This document shows, in pieces, positions 23,250-34,513 of a stretch of 64,000 bases of DNA. Every line of letters begins with the position of its first letter. Position 1 is the stretch's first letter. The DNA is from Platanthera guangdongensis (taxonomy: Eukaryota > Streptophyta > Magnoliopsida > Asparagales > Orchidaceae), in contig CM077159.1 in NCBI GenBank assembly GCA_039583875.1, forward strand, positions 4,715,371-4,779,370, given 5' to 3'. The notes below the pieces were generated by a model. It was not told the origin of the DNA. It did not search any database and worked only from the letters and a program-made list of their open reading frames with translations. A program made the translations under genes and the position numbers.

Positions 23250-23690
23250 GTGTCGACACATAGAGATATCTGTGTCGACACAGAAAAGTGGTGTCGACAC
23301 TTCAGGGAAAAGGTGTCGACACATCTAGGCAGTTTGTGTCGACACTTCAGAAAGTTAGTGTCGACACATGACAAGTAGGTGTCGACACAACCATGGTGGT
23401 GTCGACACTTAGTGTTTACTCAGAATTATCTAAGTAAAGACTCGACTATGTGTCGAGTTAAGTGGTGTCGACACATATATTCTGTTGACTAAACTTGTGT
23501 CGACACAGTGTGTCGAGACATTATAAGTCTGTGTCGACACTTTTAAACAGTGTCGACACAATTTCAGTTAGCTGACCCGCCTTTTCATCTTCAAACCTAG
23601 AAAGGTATAAATAGGATTTTACCTTAGTCTGTCGACACGCTTTCAAAAGTTTCGAGACCAAACTTGTGTGTCGACACCTCTCTTCTCTCC
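23250..23690 (+). promoter_or_regulatory. Putative ORF3 promoter of A: palindrome array plus TATA box
   Basis: Between pol and ORF3 there are about 13 exact GTGTCGACAC palindromes, then TATAAATAGG at 23606-23615, then about 100 bp to the ORF3 ATG at 23713. This repeats the LTR arrangement (array, then TATAAATAGG) in a place with no LTR. I infer a separate promoter for an ORF3 transcript. No transcript evidence is available here. Confidence 0.6.
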
Positions 23691-23712
23691 AGTCAAATTC
23701 TTCAAACCCTAA

Positions 23713-26547
23713 ATGGCGCCAAAGCTCGAGGACAACGTCAATGAAGGCTATGAACTGGTGCGAGATGCGTTTGGTGATGCAGACCCGGAGATTAAGACTG
23801 TGATAACCCTAGTCACAAACTCAGGGTTAGAATATCTTGTTTCAGAGCCGACTAAAATCTAGAAGAAAGAAGTCTTGGAATTTCTCAATGGAGCAACCCT
23901 AGACGACACTGGATTCAAGATCAAGTCCAGAGTTCATGGTGAAAAGGTTAAAGTTTCACCAAAACGTTTGAGGAAAGTCCTTCAGTTACCAAGAACTAAG
24001 GAAGAAGAAGAGGTTACTGCTTCCAGGACCAGAGATGCATTGGCATGGTGTGGTCTGGATTCAAAGATGAAAATTGGATCAGTGTTCAATAGAAAAGGAA
24101 TGAACAGCAAGGGGAAATTCCTGTCAGAAATTGTTGGCAAAGTGATATTGAGCAAACCTGGAGGGCAAGACAGGGTATCTGCCCATATGTTTAATCTCAT
24201 GACCAGGATAATCTTCAGCCTGAAAACTGACTGGTCTGTAGTGATCTTTGAGAAGATTAAGGAAAGCCTAAAGAAGCCCAACTTGGGCAGGATCTTAAGT
24301 CTATACCTTGCTGGTATTATATCAGAAGTTATGAGTCAAGCTGCCGGCAGTAAAATCAACCACATGAGAAGAATGGACATGAGAATCTTCTCAAGATGGG
24401 ACAGAGTTTTGACAAAAGAGATGCCTACTCCTGAGAAAGAAACCCCACACAAGAATAAGAAGAAAACTGCCCCAGTGGCTCAGGTTCCCTCTAGCAGCTC
24501 TGGTAGTGAAGAGCATGTTGTCTTTACTCCAGAAGAGGATGTAGAAGGAAATGTTGTGAAATCTCCATCTCAACAAGATACTGCAGTGATGCAGGGGGAG
24601 CTACCTCAGGCTAGCCCCTTACACCTGGATTCAGTCCAGGGGGAGCCACTAGTAGTGGAAGAGTCAACTCCACTGGAAAGTGAGCAAGCTACAAACATAA
24701 TTCTAGAGGTAATCACTGAGCTTAATGCTTTAGCTTTTCCTATAGAGGATACTGATTTGTCTAATGTTTATCAGCAACCACAGATTTATAGTCTACCACC
24801 AGATGTTGTCATGGAGGACACATCTGTTACAGTTCAAATTATATCTGATCCAGTGGTAGATGAGCAAAGAATTTCTCCTGTCCATTCACCACAAGAATTT
24901 ACAATGGAAGATTTATTTGTTAATCTGGATCAACAAGACCTTGAGAAGGAATGTACTGCTGCTGAGGGGGAGAATGCTCCAGTTGAGGGGGAGCAATTGC
25001 CAATTCTAGAAGAAACTACAAGGTAAGAACCTGAGAAGGCACCAGAAGTGCAGAAGGTGTTACCTCCAAGCCCTAAGGAGAGGGTAGAGATAGCCAGCAC
25101 CTCAGCTTCTGAATATGAGGAGGCAACAAGGGCTAAGAAAAAGAAGTTTCAAGTATTCAAAAGAAGGAGCCAGAGTTATAAAAAGGCATTGCAAACCATA
25201 GCACCACAGCCAGCACTACATCCAACTCCAACTGTAGATTACAGTGCTCTAATGGTTGCTCTGCAAATCAAGCTTGATGAGCACAGGAAAGCTTTAGAGA
25301 CATATGTGGATGAGGGTCATAAATCCCTCCAATTTGATTTAGCCCAAGAAATAAAGTCTATTAGATTTGAAATGAATCTTAATAAGAAAGAGATGACTGA
25401 CTGCTTCCACAAGGGAGGGCATGCAGTAGTCTACTTAGCTTCTCATCAAGAGAAAATCAAGGCTCAAGTAAATGACATAGCACTGAAGCAGGGGTATGTT
25501 CTAGAGAACCAAATCAGAATGAATGACAATTTGACAGAATCTCACAATGCTATTGTCACAGAGATGAAGAACATTGCTGTTGGCCTGACAACTTCTACTG
25601 CTACTACTATGGCAGATTTTGACAAAGCATTTCAAGGGGAAATAACTGTTGTTAAGACTGTCATACTAGACTCTCAGAAGATCATAACTGACAAACTCCA
25701 AAGGTTAAAACCTTACTTTAAAGATGGATTCAACTATTTGGATGCCCAATTCAGATTTCAAAAGGATGATCTGAGGGATCACATGGTTAGAGAAGTCATA
25801 AAGGGGGAGAGAGTGTTAGTCAAAGCCAGCTCTGATCATGCCAAGTGGAAATCCAATTCTATCAGAGCTACTTTTGGTTATCCTCCTCTTTGTGATGATG
25901 ATAATGTTGCAGAATCTGGGATTAATCCTGCATATCTAGGAGGGGAGCAACCTGAAGTGGCTCAAGTGATCTATCCTCCACCAGATTTTGATATGGTTCA
26001 AGCTGACATACAGTCCATGTATAGTCCACCTGATGGAAATCAGAAGGTTATTCTTGATAAAGTGGTTCAGCCAGTATCTGAGGCTTTACAGGAAGCTATC
26101 TTGAAAGAGCAAGCTGAACAAGAAGCCAGACTGTCTAAGAAGAGGTTCGGGGAGCAAGCTGAACTAAGACCAGACTTTGAGCAGTGGAGCCCCACTTCAA
26201 GAAATATTATCTTAACTGCAAGGAAAGCTGCAAAAGATAATATACAAGACAGAAATAAATGGTTTTCTGAACTTGAATGGAGGAAACATGAGACAAGGCA
26301 AGAAGCCATAGTCCAATACAGGAGAAAGGCCAAGATGGGAAAGCTACCTCCTACTGCTCAAGAGCCTAGCAAGTACTTTCCCAAGCCTTATCATTATTTT
26401 GAGAGGCAAAAGATCAAAGCTGAAGAGCTAAAGAAGAAGGAGCTTAAAGGGAAAAAGCCTGCTGCTGCTGAAGACACTGAAGCCTCAGTACAAGCCAAAG
26501 TACAATCTGGGAAGGGCATAGTAATTAAGGAGGCTGAACAGAAATAG
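23713..26547 (+). pseudogene. Sirevirus ORF3 of element A (two stops)
   Basis: About 945 codons in one frame from ATG 23713 (MAPKLEDNVNEG). Residues 55-230 form the conserved helical domain (VHGEKVKVSPKRLRKVLQLP, GKFLSEIVGKVIL, then RILSLYLAG). A Ser/Glu-rich linker follows, then a long helical, probably coiled-coil region (about residues 510-720), then the C-terminal block WSPTSRNIIL near residue 824 and KYFPKPYHY near 886, shared with B, with a basic tail. No signal peptide or membrane helix is seen, so the name 'envelope-like' is not supported. Stops: TAG 23860 and TAA 25024; the second lies in AAGGTAAGA, which is also a good 5' splice-site match. The function is unknown; conservation of both ends between families argues it was useful. 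Confidence 0.78.
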
Positions 26548-26820
26548 AATTGAAATTTTCTTAAGTTTACTATGTAATCTTTTGATGTTAAACATTCTGT
26601 AAACTTTTGGAAAATGAATATGACAAGTTATTAGAACAATGTGTTGTGTGATAAATTTGTTGTGTGATAAATTTATTTCATTGTTGTTCTGAGATTATGT
26701 CTATGTATACATGTTTGATTGATACATGTTTATGTTTGCCCTGTTATATATTCCTGCTATACATCATGTTATGATTTTATTCTTTATGGTGTATATCATT
26801 GACTAAGGGTTATGACTTCT

Positions 26821-26836
26821 CCAAATAGGGGGATAT
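26821..26836 (+). other. Polypurine tract of element A
   Basis: CCAAATAGGGGGATAT directly before the 3' LTR start at 26837. Confidence 0.85.
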
Positions 26837-28852
26837 TGTTGGGTACATTGGTTCAAATGTACCTGATTTGAAGAAGCCTCACCCAACTCAATGATATACA
26901 TCAAAATGTATTTGATGAGTTTTGAGTTTACTTGTGCAGGTTAAGTATTTGCAGGAAAGATGGAAAAGTTTCTAAGTCCATGTGTCGACACCCAGAGGGA
27001 AAGTGTCGACACTTAAGAAGACTTGTGTCGACACCCAGGCAAGCAGTGTCGACACTTGGAGTCATTGTGTCGACATCAGGGATGCAGAGTCGACACCAGA
27101 CAGAAAGTGTCGACACAAGGAGCTGTGTCGACACTCAATGAAGAAAAATGCAGTGAAGCAGTATCGACACTTAACAGTTGTGTCAACACCCTGAGGAACT
27201 GTGTCTACATCAGAAAGTGTCGACACTTGGAGGCTGTGTCGACACTCAGCAAAAGTCAGCAGAGACTTAGTATAAGTGTCGACACCCAGAGCAATGTGTT
27301 GACACACAGCAGAAGAGTCAACACTTGAAGAAAGTGTCGACACAAGAAAGCATGTGTCGACACTCAGCTGAAGACTCAACACTTGAAGAAAGTGTCGACA
27401 CAAGGAGCTGTGTCGACACTTAGCAAAGTTCAAGAATATTCTAAGTACAAGTGTCGACACAAAGGAGATGTGTCGACACTCAGCAAAAGTCTCAACAGAA
27501 GAAGAATGTGTCGACACAAGGAGCTGTGTCGACACTCAGCAAGTATCAACACTGAAGACATGTGTCGACACCAAGAAAAAGTGTCGACACTTAACAAGTT
27601 CAACACATGAAGATGTGTCGACACAAAGGAGTTGTGTCGACACTTAGAAGAATACAACAAAGTGCTGAAAAAAACAAAGTGTTGTGTCGACACTTAATAT
27701 CAGTGTCGACACATGAAGAAGAAGCAGTGTCGAGATATAAAATCTACAACACAAGGAGTTGTGTCGACACCTTGTAGGCTAGTGTCGACACTTAGACAAC
27801 TTGTGTCGACACTTAGTCTATAAGTGTCGACACTTAAAGACAGACAGTCTCGACACTTTTAGACAGTTATAGAATTTTCAAGAACTGACTGGATGACTTG
27901 ACAGCTGCCATTCCAGCCGGTCTACTGCACCTGTCAGAGTTGTCAGAAATCAGTTATGAACCGGACCAGCCGGTTACTATGAAGAAGGCCTATAAATAGG
28001 CTTATACTGTCTACAGAAGAAGATTGATTAGAAGATCGACACATCAAGTAATACAAAGAAGATCTAGCTATCAAGTGAAGATTTAAGTAGTTGGAGAGAG
28101 AGAACTCCATCCAAGAAGACAGCCGTTGGAACCAGGCTGAGAAGAAGGGTTCAGATTTATTCTGAATCTTAAGTAGCAGACATCAAGGATCAACTGCAGA
28201 AGAGATCAATCTTATTGTGTTCTACTTTCAAGAAGCTTTGAAGAAAGACAAGTTAGGTTGATTTCAGGTGAGTTCTTCCAAGAACTCATCAAGAAACTCA
28301 CAACTCTTCTCTATTTTCACTGAGTTGTTGAGATTACATTTTGGTATTCATATTTTCTTGTAGGATCCTTAGGGATCTGAGTTTGTAAGCCTGTAATTAT
28401 AAAGGCTGAGTGTAGGGCTTGAGTGCCTGAGTGTAGGAGAGTTGTATCTCTGAGTGTAGGCCTGTTGTGGCTAAGTGTAGGCCTTGGTGGGTGAGTGTAG
28501 GCCTTGGTGGCTGAGTGTAAGCTTTGTGAAGAAGCTGAGTTGTAGGGCCTTGGGCCTGAGCTGTAGGAACCTATTTTGGGGTTCTGAGATAGTGAAGGAG
28601 TTTGGCTGAATCTAGTACACTGCTAGATATGCAAAGGGGGAAAGTGGATGTACCCAAACCTTGGGGAACCACTATAAAACTGTGTGTCTACTGTGTGGTT
28701 GTGGAATTCTGTGATTGTTGATTGTGTGCTGTGATAAAGTAGATTTAATTCTGTGTTATAAGGTGAATTCTGCCTAAAAAGTTAAAAAGATTTAAGTCAC
28801 CTATTAACCCCCCCCCCCCCCCCCTCTAGGTGATTAGGTACAATATCTTTCA
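26837..28852 (+). mobile_element. 3' LTR of element A
   Basis: 2,016 bp with the same parts as the 5' LTR: array 26980-27857, TATA 27991, hairpins 28359-28588, C-loop hairpin 28797-28833 with a longer C run. The hairpin stems are better preserved here than in the 5' copy. Confidence 0.95.
28359..28588 (+). repeat. Array of about ten mini-hairpins in the 3' LTR of A
   Basis: First units read GATCC/GGATC, AGCC/GGCT and GGC/GCC, all paired, while the 5' copies of these three units carry mismatches. Frames TGTAGG and CTGAG are kept. Confidence 0.8.
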
Positions 28853-28857
28853 CAACA

Positions 28858-29657
28858 CGAGAAGAACAAGAATATACTCAGTCAGAAAAACATAGACTGA
28901 CTGCAAGATTTCATACAGCATCAGAAAAGCTTCACACAAAAACTCATACTGAAGCTCATAGTGACAGGCAGTGATCTTTATTCATAAGAAGAAGAACAAT
29001 CATACTATATCAAGAGTCTTCTTCTTCAACATTCTCTCCAGAACTTCCAAGGACAACAGATATCAAGAATATCCTGCATCACTGCTTGTCCAGAACTCTG
29101 ATTGAAGACCTATCACCCTACAGCAAAGCTTCTAAATCTTCCTGAACCATTCACTATTTCAGGGGTAGCTTTCGCTAAACATCAATCCACAAGTTTTCTC
29201 AGTTTATTGAGAAAGAGAAGACAAAATCACTCTCTCACCCCCTCCTGTACAAAGGGTTGTCATCTCCCTTCAAAAGTGATTCCTGATTGCAAGTCTCCTT
29301 ACCAAAAAACTTGAGTTGATTTTTGGGGACCTGATCAAAACCCATTGGTGTCGGGCACCTGATCAAAACTCTGAGTGGATTCCTACCAAGGGTGGTAGAA
29401 GAGTGGACTACCCAGATTCGGGGAACCACTATAAATTTCTTGTGTCGTCTGGTTGCCTATATTTTTCTTTTTGTTTCTTGCTGTGTGGCTGTGATTAGGT
29501 TGATTATTATCTGCTTTCCAATTTTCTATTACTGCACCTTTCAGTTTACAGCAAAAGTTGTAACAGCACTTTTTGTTTTGGAACCTAACAAATTTTAAAG
29601 ATACTCTATTCACCCCCCCCCCCCTCTAGAGTATTATAGATCTGACCCTCACTTTCA
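28858..29657 (+). mobile_element. 3' LTR of element C, right part
   Basis: Continues the LTR interrupted at 15897. It is collinear with 5003-5819 and ends CTCACTTTCA. Element D sequence on the opposite strand starts at 29658. Confidence 0.92.
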
Positions 29658-31085
29658 AGTTCTTCTTCACTATCTTCATCGGCTTGTGGAGGAGGAGGTG
29701 GTATAACCTCTTGTGGAAGATTCAACTCACCCAATTTCTCACACAAGTGAGATACCTGCAAGATGCTATTGGTAGAAATTTCTTTCTCCTTATAAGACAT
29801 GTTAGTCTCATCAAAAGTTACATGTATTGATTCCTCAATTTTTAAAGAAGATTTATTGAACACCCTATAAGCTTTGCTGACTTGGGAATATCCTAAAAAA
29901 ATTCCCTCTTCAGCCTTAGCTTCAAACTTTCTAATATATTTCTTGTTATTATTGTGAATGTAATATATGCAACCAAATACTTTAAAATAGGTGATTTTAG
30001 GTTTCTTCCCTTTGAGCAATTCATAGGGAGTCCTATTCTTAAGTTTATGTATTAAACTCCTGTTCTGTACATAATTTACTGTGCTTACAGCCTCTGCCCA
30101 AAAGGATTGGGGAATGTAAGCATCTGCAAGTAATGTGCCTACAGCTTTAATTAAGGTTCTATTCTTCATTTCAACTATCCCATTTTGTTGAGGAGTTCTA
30201 GGAGCCGAGAAGCAATGCATGATACCTTCCTTCTCACAGAACTCATGCATAAGAAGAGACTCAAACTTTATACCATGATCACTTCTGATCAATGCAACAT
30301 GAGTAGAATACTCAATCTGTATGGTCCTGAGAAAATCTGTAAGAACTTTAAATCTATCTGACTTAGATCTCAGAAAAAACACCCAAGTGAATCTAGAGAA
30401 GTCATCTACAATAACTAGGGTATAAGATTTCCCTCCTGGGCTTTGTACAGCAATAGATACAAAAAGGTCCATGTGTAGCAAGTACAAGATCTTAGGTGAA
30501 TCACTCTTCTTAACTGATTTAAAACTAGATTTAGTTTGCTTGCCTAGTTGACAAGCCCAGCAGAGGCCTTCCTTATTGTAGGGACCAGAAGGCAAAACTC
30601 TCACAAGGTTGTCTTTAGATAGCCTAGCAATATTTTTCATATTAACATGTCCTACTCTTTTATGCCAAGGATCATTTTGATTGCTAACAATGTTAAGTAA
30701 ACAGATATCTGAATTTGTAGAATGAAAATCTACTATATATATGTTACCTTGTCTATTTCCAATTAAAACAGTTTGTTTTTCTTTATTAAAAATAATACAA
30801 GATGTTGAGTTAAAGTGTACTTGATAACCTTCATCACATATTTGACTTATGGAGATGAGGTTATGCTTGAGTCCACATACATATGCCATATTTTTGAAAG
30901 TGACTGCTCCAATCTTTACTTCTCCAAAGCCCTCTAACTAGCCCCAATTTGAATCACCAAAGATAACCTTTGGTCCAGCTTGGACTTGTAGTTATCTAAG
31001 TTGTCCTTGCTGTCAGTCATATGCTTGGAGCATCCACTGTCCAGATACCATTTTTGCTTAACAGCTGGACAGCGCTTTACCTGCA
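29658..31085 (-). pseudogene. pol of element D, protease and integrase only (truncated)
   Basis: Minus-strand frame beginning after the acceptor-like TTTGCAG at 31081. The protease motif KWYLDSGCSKHMT lies near 31050. A frame break follows around 30930-30890, after which the frame is open from 30889. Integrase zinc finger WHKRVGHVN...CWACQ; catalytic HMDLFVS (the usual GP after LF is VS), RSDHGIKFES (E of the usual GTEF is K) and NGIVEMKNR, where the catalytic E is kept but the flanking ER is EM. The frame ends where element C is inserted; reverse transcriptase and RNase H are absent from the window. Continuation into LTR C sequence past 29657 is an artefact. Confidence 0.85.
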
Positions 31086-31095
31086 AAGTAAACAA

Positions 31096-33213
31096 TTAGT
31101 TGTTCTTAACCCATGTTACCTTGGGTCCTTGTTTCTTTACATAAGAAAAGCTAGATATTACTGAGAATTAAGGTTGGGATTTATATCCTAAGCGATGATA
31201 TATTTTGGGAGGAATTATCCAGTCAGCAAGTGGATTAAAAGGTCTTCTAGATTGATTAGTGTTTCTGTCAAAGTTATGATTTTTATTAAGTCTGTCTGGG
31301 TTCGACGAAAAGTTGTTAGTTCGTCGACCAGAGTTCGACGAAATGGGATGAGATCGTTGATCTCTGCTCAGAGAATGAACATATTAATTTTATGTGCCCC
31401 AAGTTCATCGATCTCTGCTCGACGAACCATACACAATTCGTCGATCGCAGTAAGACGAATAATTATTATATAGATTTGCGTTCATAGTTTGTCGACTGGA
31501 GTTCGACGAACTGACCACATTTCATCGATCTGAGTTCGACGAAATCTGCTGAACATTGTTCTGGTTATGATGTTTCTTATCCTGTCTTCTGTTTTATTTT
31601 TGTGTGTAATTTCAGTTTGATTGGGATTGTTATTATCTACCTTTGCTTTACCCTTTTCAGACACAAATTTTATTGGTGTGGATATTATGTTCTTCTTGAG
31701 TATGAGGGGTAAACTTGATGATGCACGCAAGCCCAGTTTGACATTCTGTCTGGCATTGACTGTACTTGTGATGTCCATCATCTTAAGGCTTATTCCATTG
31801 AGAGATTCCTCAAGTTATTCGGCCTCACATAGATCTGTTTTTAAAGACATGATTTGTCCATTGGCTAGAGTTAGTTCATCTTTCAATTTAGTGTTTTCAG
31901 AAATTAGATTTTTTTGATTGGCTAGTCTTTTCCTAAGTATTTTAATTTCTTTTTCTGAGTTAATTAGATCAATACACAAGGTTTTAAACTTAATTTTGAA
32001 AGTATCAGAACTATAATCAAAAGTTGAGAGTACCTGATCAGCTTCTGACTCTGAAGCTCCTTCATTGTCAGATTCTTCTTCATCATCTGATTGACTTCTG
32101 AAGGCATTGATGGCCATGAGGCAGATTTTCTTGGCCCTTGCCTCTTCTTCCTCTTCACTAGAACTGGAAGATGTGGATTCATCTTCAGTGTCACTCTAGT
32201 TTTCAGCTACAAAACTCTTCTCCTTCTTTTGTATTTACTGGACAAAGCCCTTGAGCTTTGCTATCTTCTGGAGTCCTTCTCTCTTCTTCTTTCTTTCTTT
32301 TGATTCTCTGGACACTCTGAAATAAAGTGTCCAGGTTTCCTACAGCCAAAGCATACTACTTCTTTAGTAGGAGTTTTGTCATACCTTGGATTATCATCCT
32401 GCCTGGATGATTTTCTTCTGAAGTCCTTTCTTGACATTTTGTAAAGTATCTTGGCAAGGAGACTCATCAATTCTGCATTTATTATTGAAGCTTCAGTCTC
32501 TTCAGTAGCCTTGAATGCCAAGTTGTGCTCCTTTCTTGCTGGTGGAGGAGTTCTTTGTTCAGCTGCTTCTCTAGACTTTATCAGCTGCTCATAAAACTTG
32601 AGCTTTCCTAATAGAGATTCTGTGGAAATATCATTTAAGCTCCCGACCTGCTTGATTGGCCAGATCCTTGAATCCCATGAGCTTGGGAAGTATATGAGGT
32701 TTTTATCATTGACTTCAGTAAGGGTGATGTCCTTATCCAAAGTCTTCAGCTCTTGAAGATTAAGCTCAGTCTGTCGTACATGTTAGAAACAGATTCTGAT
32801 TCATCCTTCTTGAAATTCTCATATTAGGATATGAGATTTGATTTTTTGTCTTTCCTTTCATCAACAAAGCCAGCCACCATTTGGTTGAGAGAGTCCCAAA
32901 TGGCCTTGGCTGAAGTGCATTCAGCCACTTTCTGGAAGATGTCATCAGACATTGTTTGGTCCAGAATGTTCATGGCTTTAACATCAACAACCTTGGCTTT
33001 CATTTGAGCATCAGTCCACTCAGGTGGTGGAACTGCATGAGTGCTAGAAGTTGCTGTAGATGCAGATGGTTGAGGAGGACCTGTCAAGATAGAATTGTAG
33101 ATGTCCTCATCAATAGAATTCATATAAAGTTTTATTCTTGCCATCCAGATGGCAAACTTATTTAAGTTGCACACTGGAGGTCTGGTTCTTGCATAATCTT
33201 TGTTCTGTGTCAT
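31096..33213 (-). pseudogene. gag of element D (broken)
   Basis: Minus-strand gag starting MTQNKDYARTRPPVCNLNKF at 33213, closely similar to gag of C. It has AKAIWDSLNQM, a CCHC knuckle CFGCRKPGHFISEC (near 32340), an acidic Ser-rich stretch and a coiled-coil part. It is interrupted by stops near 32824 and 32260 and by frame changes near 32740 and 31800. It ends at the conserved VTWVKNN and TAA (31096-31098), followed by the gag-pol acceptor-like site. The family motif array occupies 31300-31560. Confidence 0.85.
31300..31560. repeat. TTCG(T/A)CGAA motif array inside gag of D
   Basis: About ten motif copies (GTTCGACGAA, TTCGTCGACC, GATCTCTGCTCGACGAA) at the place corresponding to 7615-7860 of C, so the array is an ancestral part of this family's gag. 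Confidence 0.8.
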
Positions 33214-33301
33214 GCTTTAAATATAATACTTAATAGAAATAAAATATCAGATCTAACAAAGGATCTTTTGGTTCAAGGGTTAGCTTGTACAACCAAAGGA
33301 A

Positions 33302-33316
33302 CCTGCTCTAATACCA
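33302..33316 (-). other. Primer-binding site of element D
   Basis: Minus strand TGGTATTAGAGCAGG, one base different from the C site. Confidence 0.85.
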
Positions 33317-33318
33317 AT

Positions 33319-34276
33319 TGAAAGTGAGGGTTAGACCTGAAATACTCTAGAGGGGGGTGAATAGAGTATCTTTAAAACTTTTAATGCTATTTACTGATTA
33401 ATAAAAACTACATAGTTGGAAAGCTATTTGACACCAGAATTTGGCTGAGAGTAAAAAGCAGTCCTAAGATAAATTATTCTACCACGGGCAAAGCAGAAGT
33501 TAAACTAACTATAAAATGCACAGCAAACCTAACTAGTACAGGCAGAGCAAGAACAAAAGAAAGAGGGCAACCAGACAACACAAGAATTTTATAGTGGATC
33601 CCTAACCTGGGTACATCCACTCTTCTACCACCCTGGTAGGAATCCACTAACAGGTTTTGATCAGGTGACTGCCACCAATGAGCTTTTGATCAGATGCTCA
33701 AAAACTAAACCAAGTCTTTTGATCAGGTGACTTGCAACCAAGGAATGACTTTTGAAGGGAGTTAAAGAACCCTTTGTACAGTGAGGGGATGAGAGAGTGA
33801 TGGTGTCTTCTCTTTCTCAAATACAACAGTTAACTGCTTTCTCTAGAGCCTTGCCAATTCTGTGCATCAAGATCGTCGAGCTGAGAATCTAACTTCGTCG
33901 ACTGGAGTTCAGTGAAATGTTTCTGGACTTAGAATATTGAGATGTTTTTGGACTAGAATATTGAAGTAGAGTATCCAGAAATCGTCGACCTGAGAACTAT
34001 GTTTATCAAGCTCAACTCAGAGAATTGTCTCTGAGTTCGTCGAGTTGAGCACAACTTTCATCGAGCTGAGTTCGATGAACGTCGAACTCATTTTCCTGAG
34101 TCTTTAAAATTTCTCTAAGTCTTGAGTCCTCTGCAATCTGTTGTTGGCTGATCCATACAGTGTTGACTCAAGGACATGGCCTATACTCTAGGACACAAAC
34201 ATGACCCTGGCTATACAGTTTGGGTCAAACATCCTAGTTTAGTGAACCTAGCTCAAATCCAACTAGTGATCCAACA
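33319..34276 (-). mobile_element. 5' LTR of element D (958 bp)
   Basis: Minus strand TGTTGGATCACTAGTTGG to CTCACTTTCA. It belongs to the same family as the C LTR but is about half the length: the central part of the C LTR is missing. A reduced TCGTCGA array lies at 33865-34090, and the C-loop hairpin has arms at 33342-33349 and 33362-33369. Confidence 0.9.
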
Positions 34277-34513
34277 CCAATCCTTGGTTAGGGACCTGAG
34301 AAATTTATCATTCAGCTCATAGGTGTTGAAGAACCTTCTATATGTACTCAGTTCATTGACAGTTCTGAAGAATCTCTCAAAATGTTCAGCAATGCCCTCA
34401 GACTTTCCATGTCTGAAGGCCTCATACTCCTGGTTGAGCATGGATTTTCTATCATCCCTCATCTCTTTTGAGCCTTCCATGAACACCATTAAGGTGTCCC
34501 ACATCTCCTTGGA
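34277..34513 (-). pseudogene. gag of element F, second fragment
   Basis: Minus-strand coding MWDTLMVFMEGSKEMRDDRK through LRSLTKDW, matching gag of A over the same residues. It joins, across the TSD of J, to the first fragment at 44187-44509. It is cut at the left by element D. Confidence 0.88.

Larger units (their letters stand above)
15898..28852 (+). mobile_element. Element A, complete sirevirus (12,955 bp)
   Basis: LTRs 15898-17907 and 26837-28852 bound by TGTTGGGTAC and ATCTTTCA. The TSD CAACA is at 15893-15897 and 28853-28857. Inside are PBS, gag, pol, motif array, ORF3 and polypurine tract. The LTRs differ at a few dozen positions, nearly all transitions, so the insertion is fairly young; it sits in the 3' LTR of C. 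Gag, pol and ORF3 all contain stops. Confidence 0.96.
5003..29657 (+). mobile_element. Element C, near-complete sirevirus interrupted by A and B
   Basis: Order: 5' LTR (right part 5003-5819), PBS, gag, pol, motif array, ORF3, polypurine tract, 3' LTR (14664-15897 and 28858-29657, split by element A). The left part of its 5' LTR lies beyond element B, outside the window. It is inserted in the integrase region of element D: D sequence resumes exactly at 29658, with right flank AGTTC as the expected TSD. Confidence 0.88.
29658..34276 (-). mobile_element. Element D, 5' part of a C-family sirevirus
   Basis: On the minus strand: LTR (34276-33319), PBS, gag, gag-pol junction, protease, integrase, then cut by C. 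The remainder should lie left of C's 5' LTR, outside the window. It is inserted in gag of F right after the codons for TKDW; right flank CCAAT is the expected TSD. Confidence 0.88.

Noticed and set aside
23713..26547. Calling ORF3 an envelope gene
   Set aside because: Position fits the old 'env-like' label for sireviruses, but no signal peptide, fusion segment or membrane helix is visible.
26928..27693. Open frames with CRHxxxVDT-type peptide repeats on both strands
   Set aside because: Direct translation of the GTGTCGACAC palindrome array; a by-product, not a protein.
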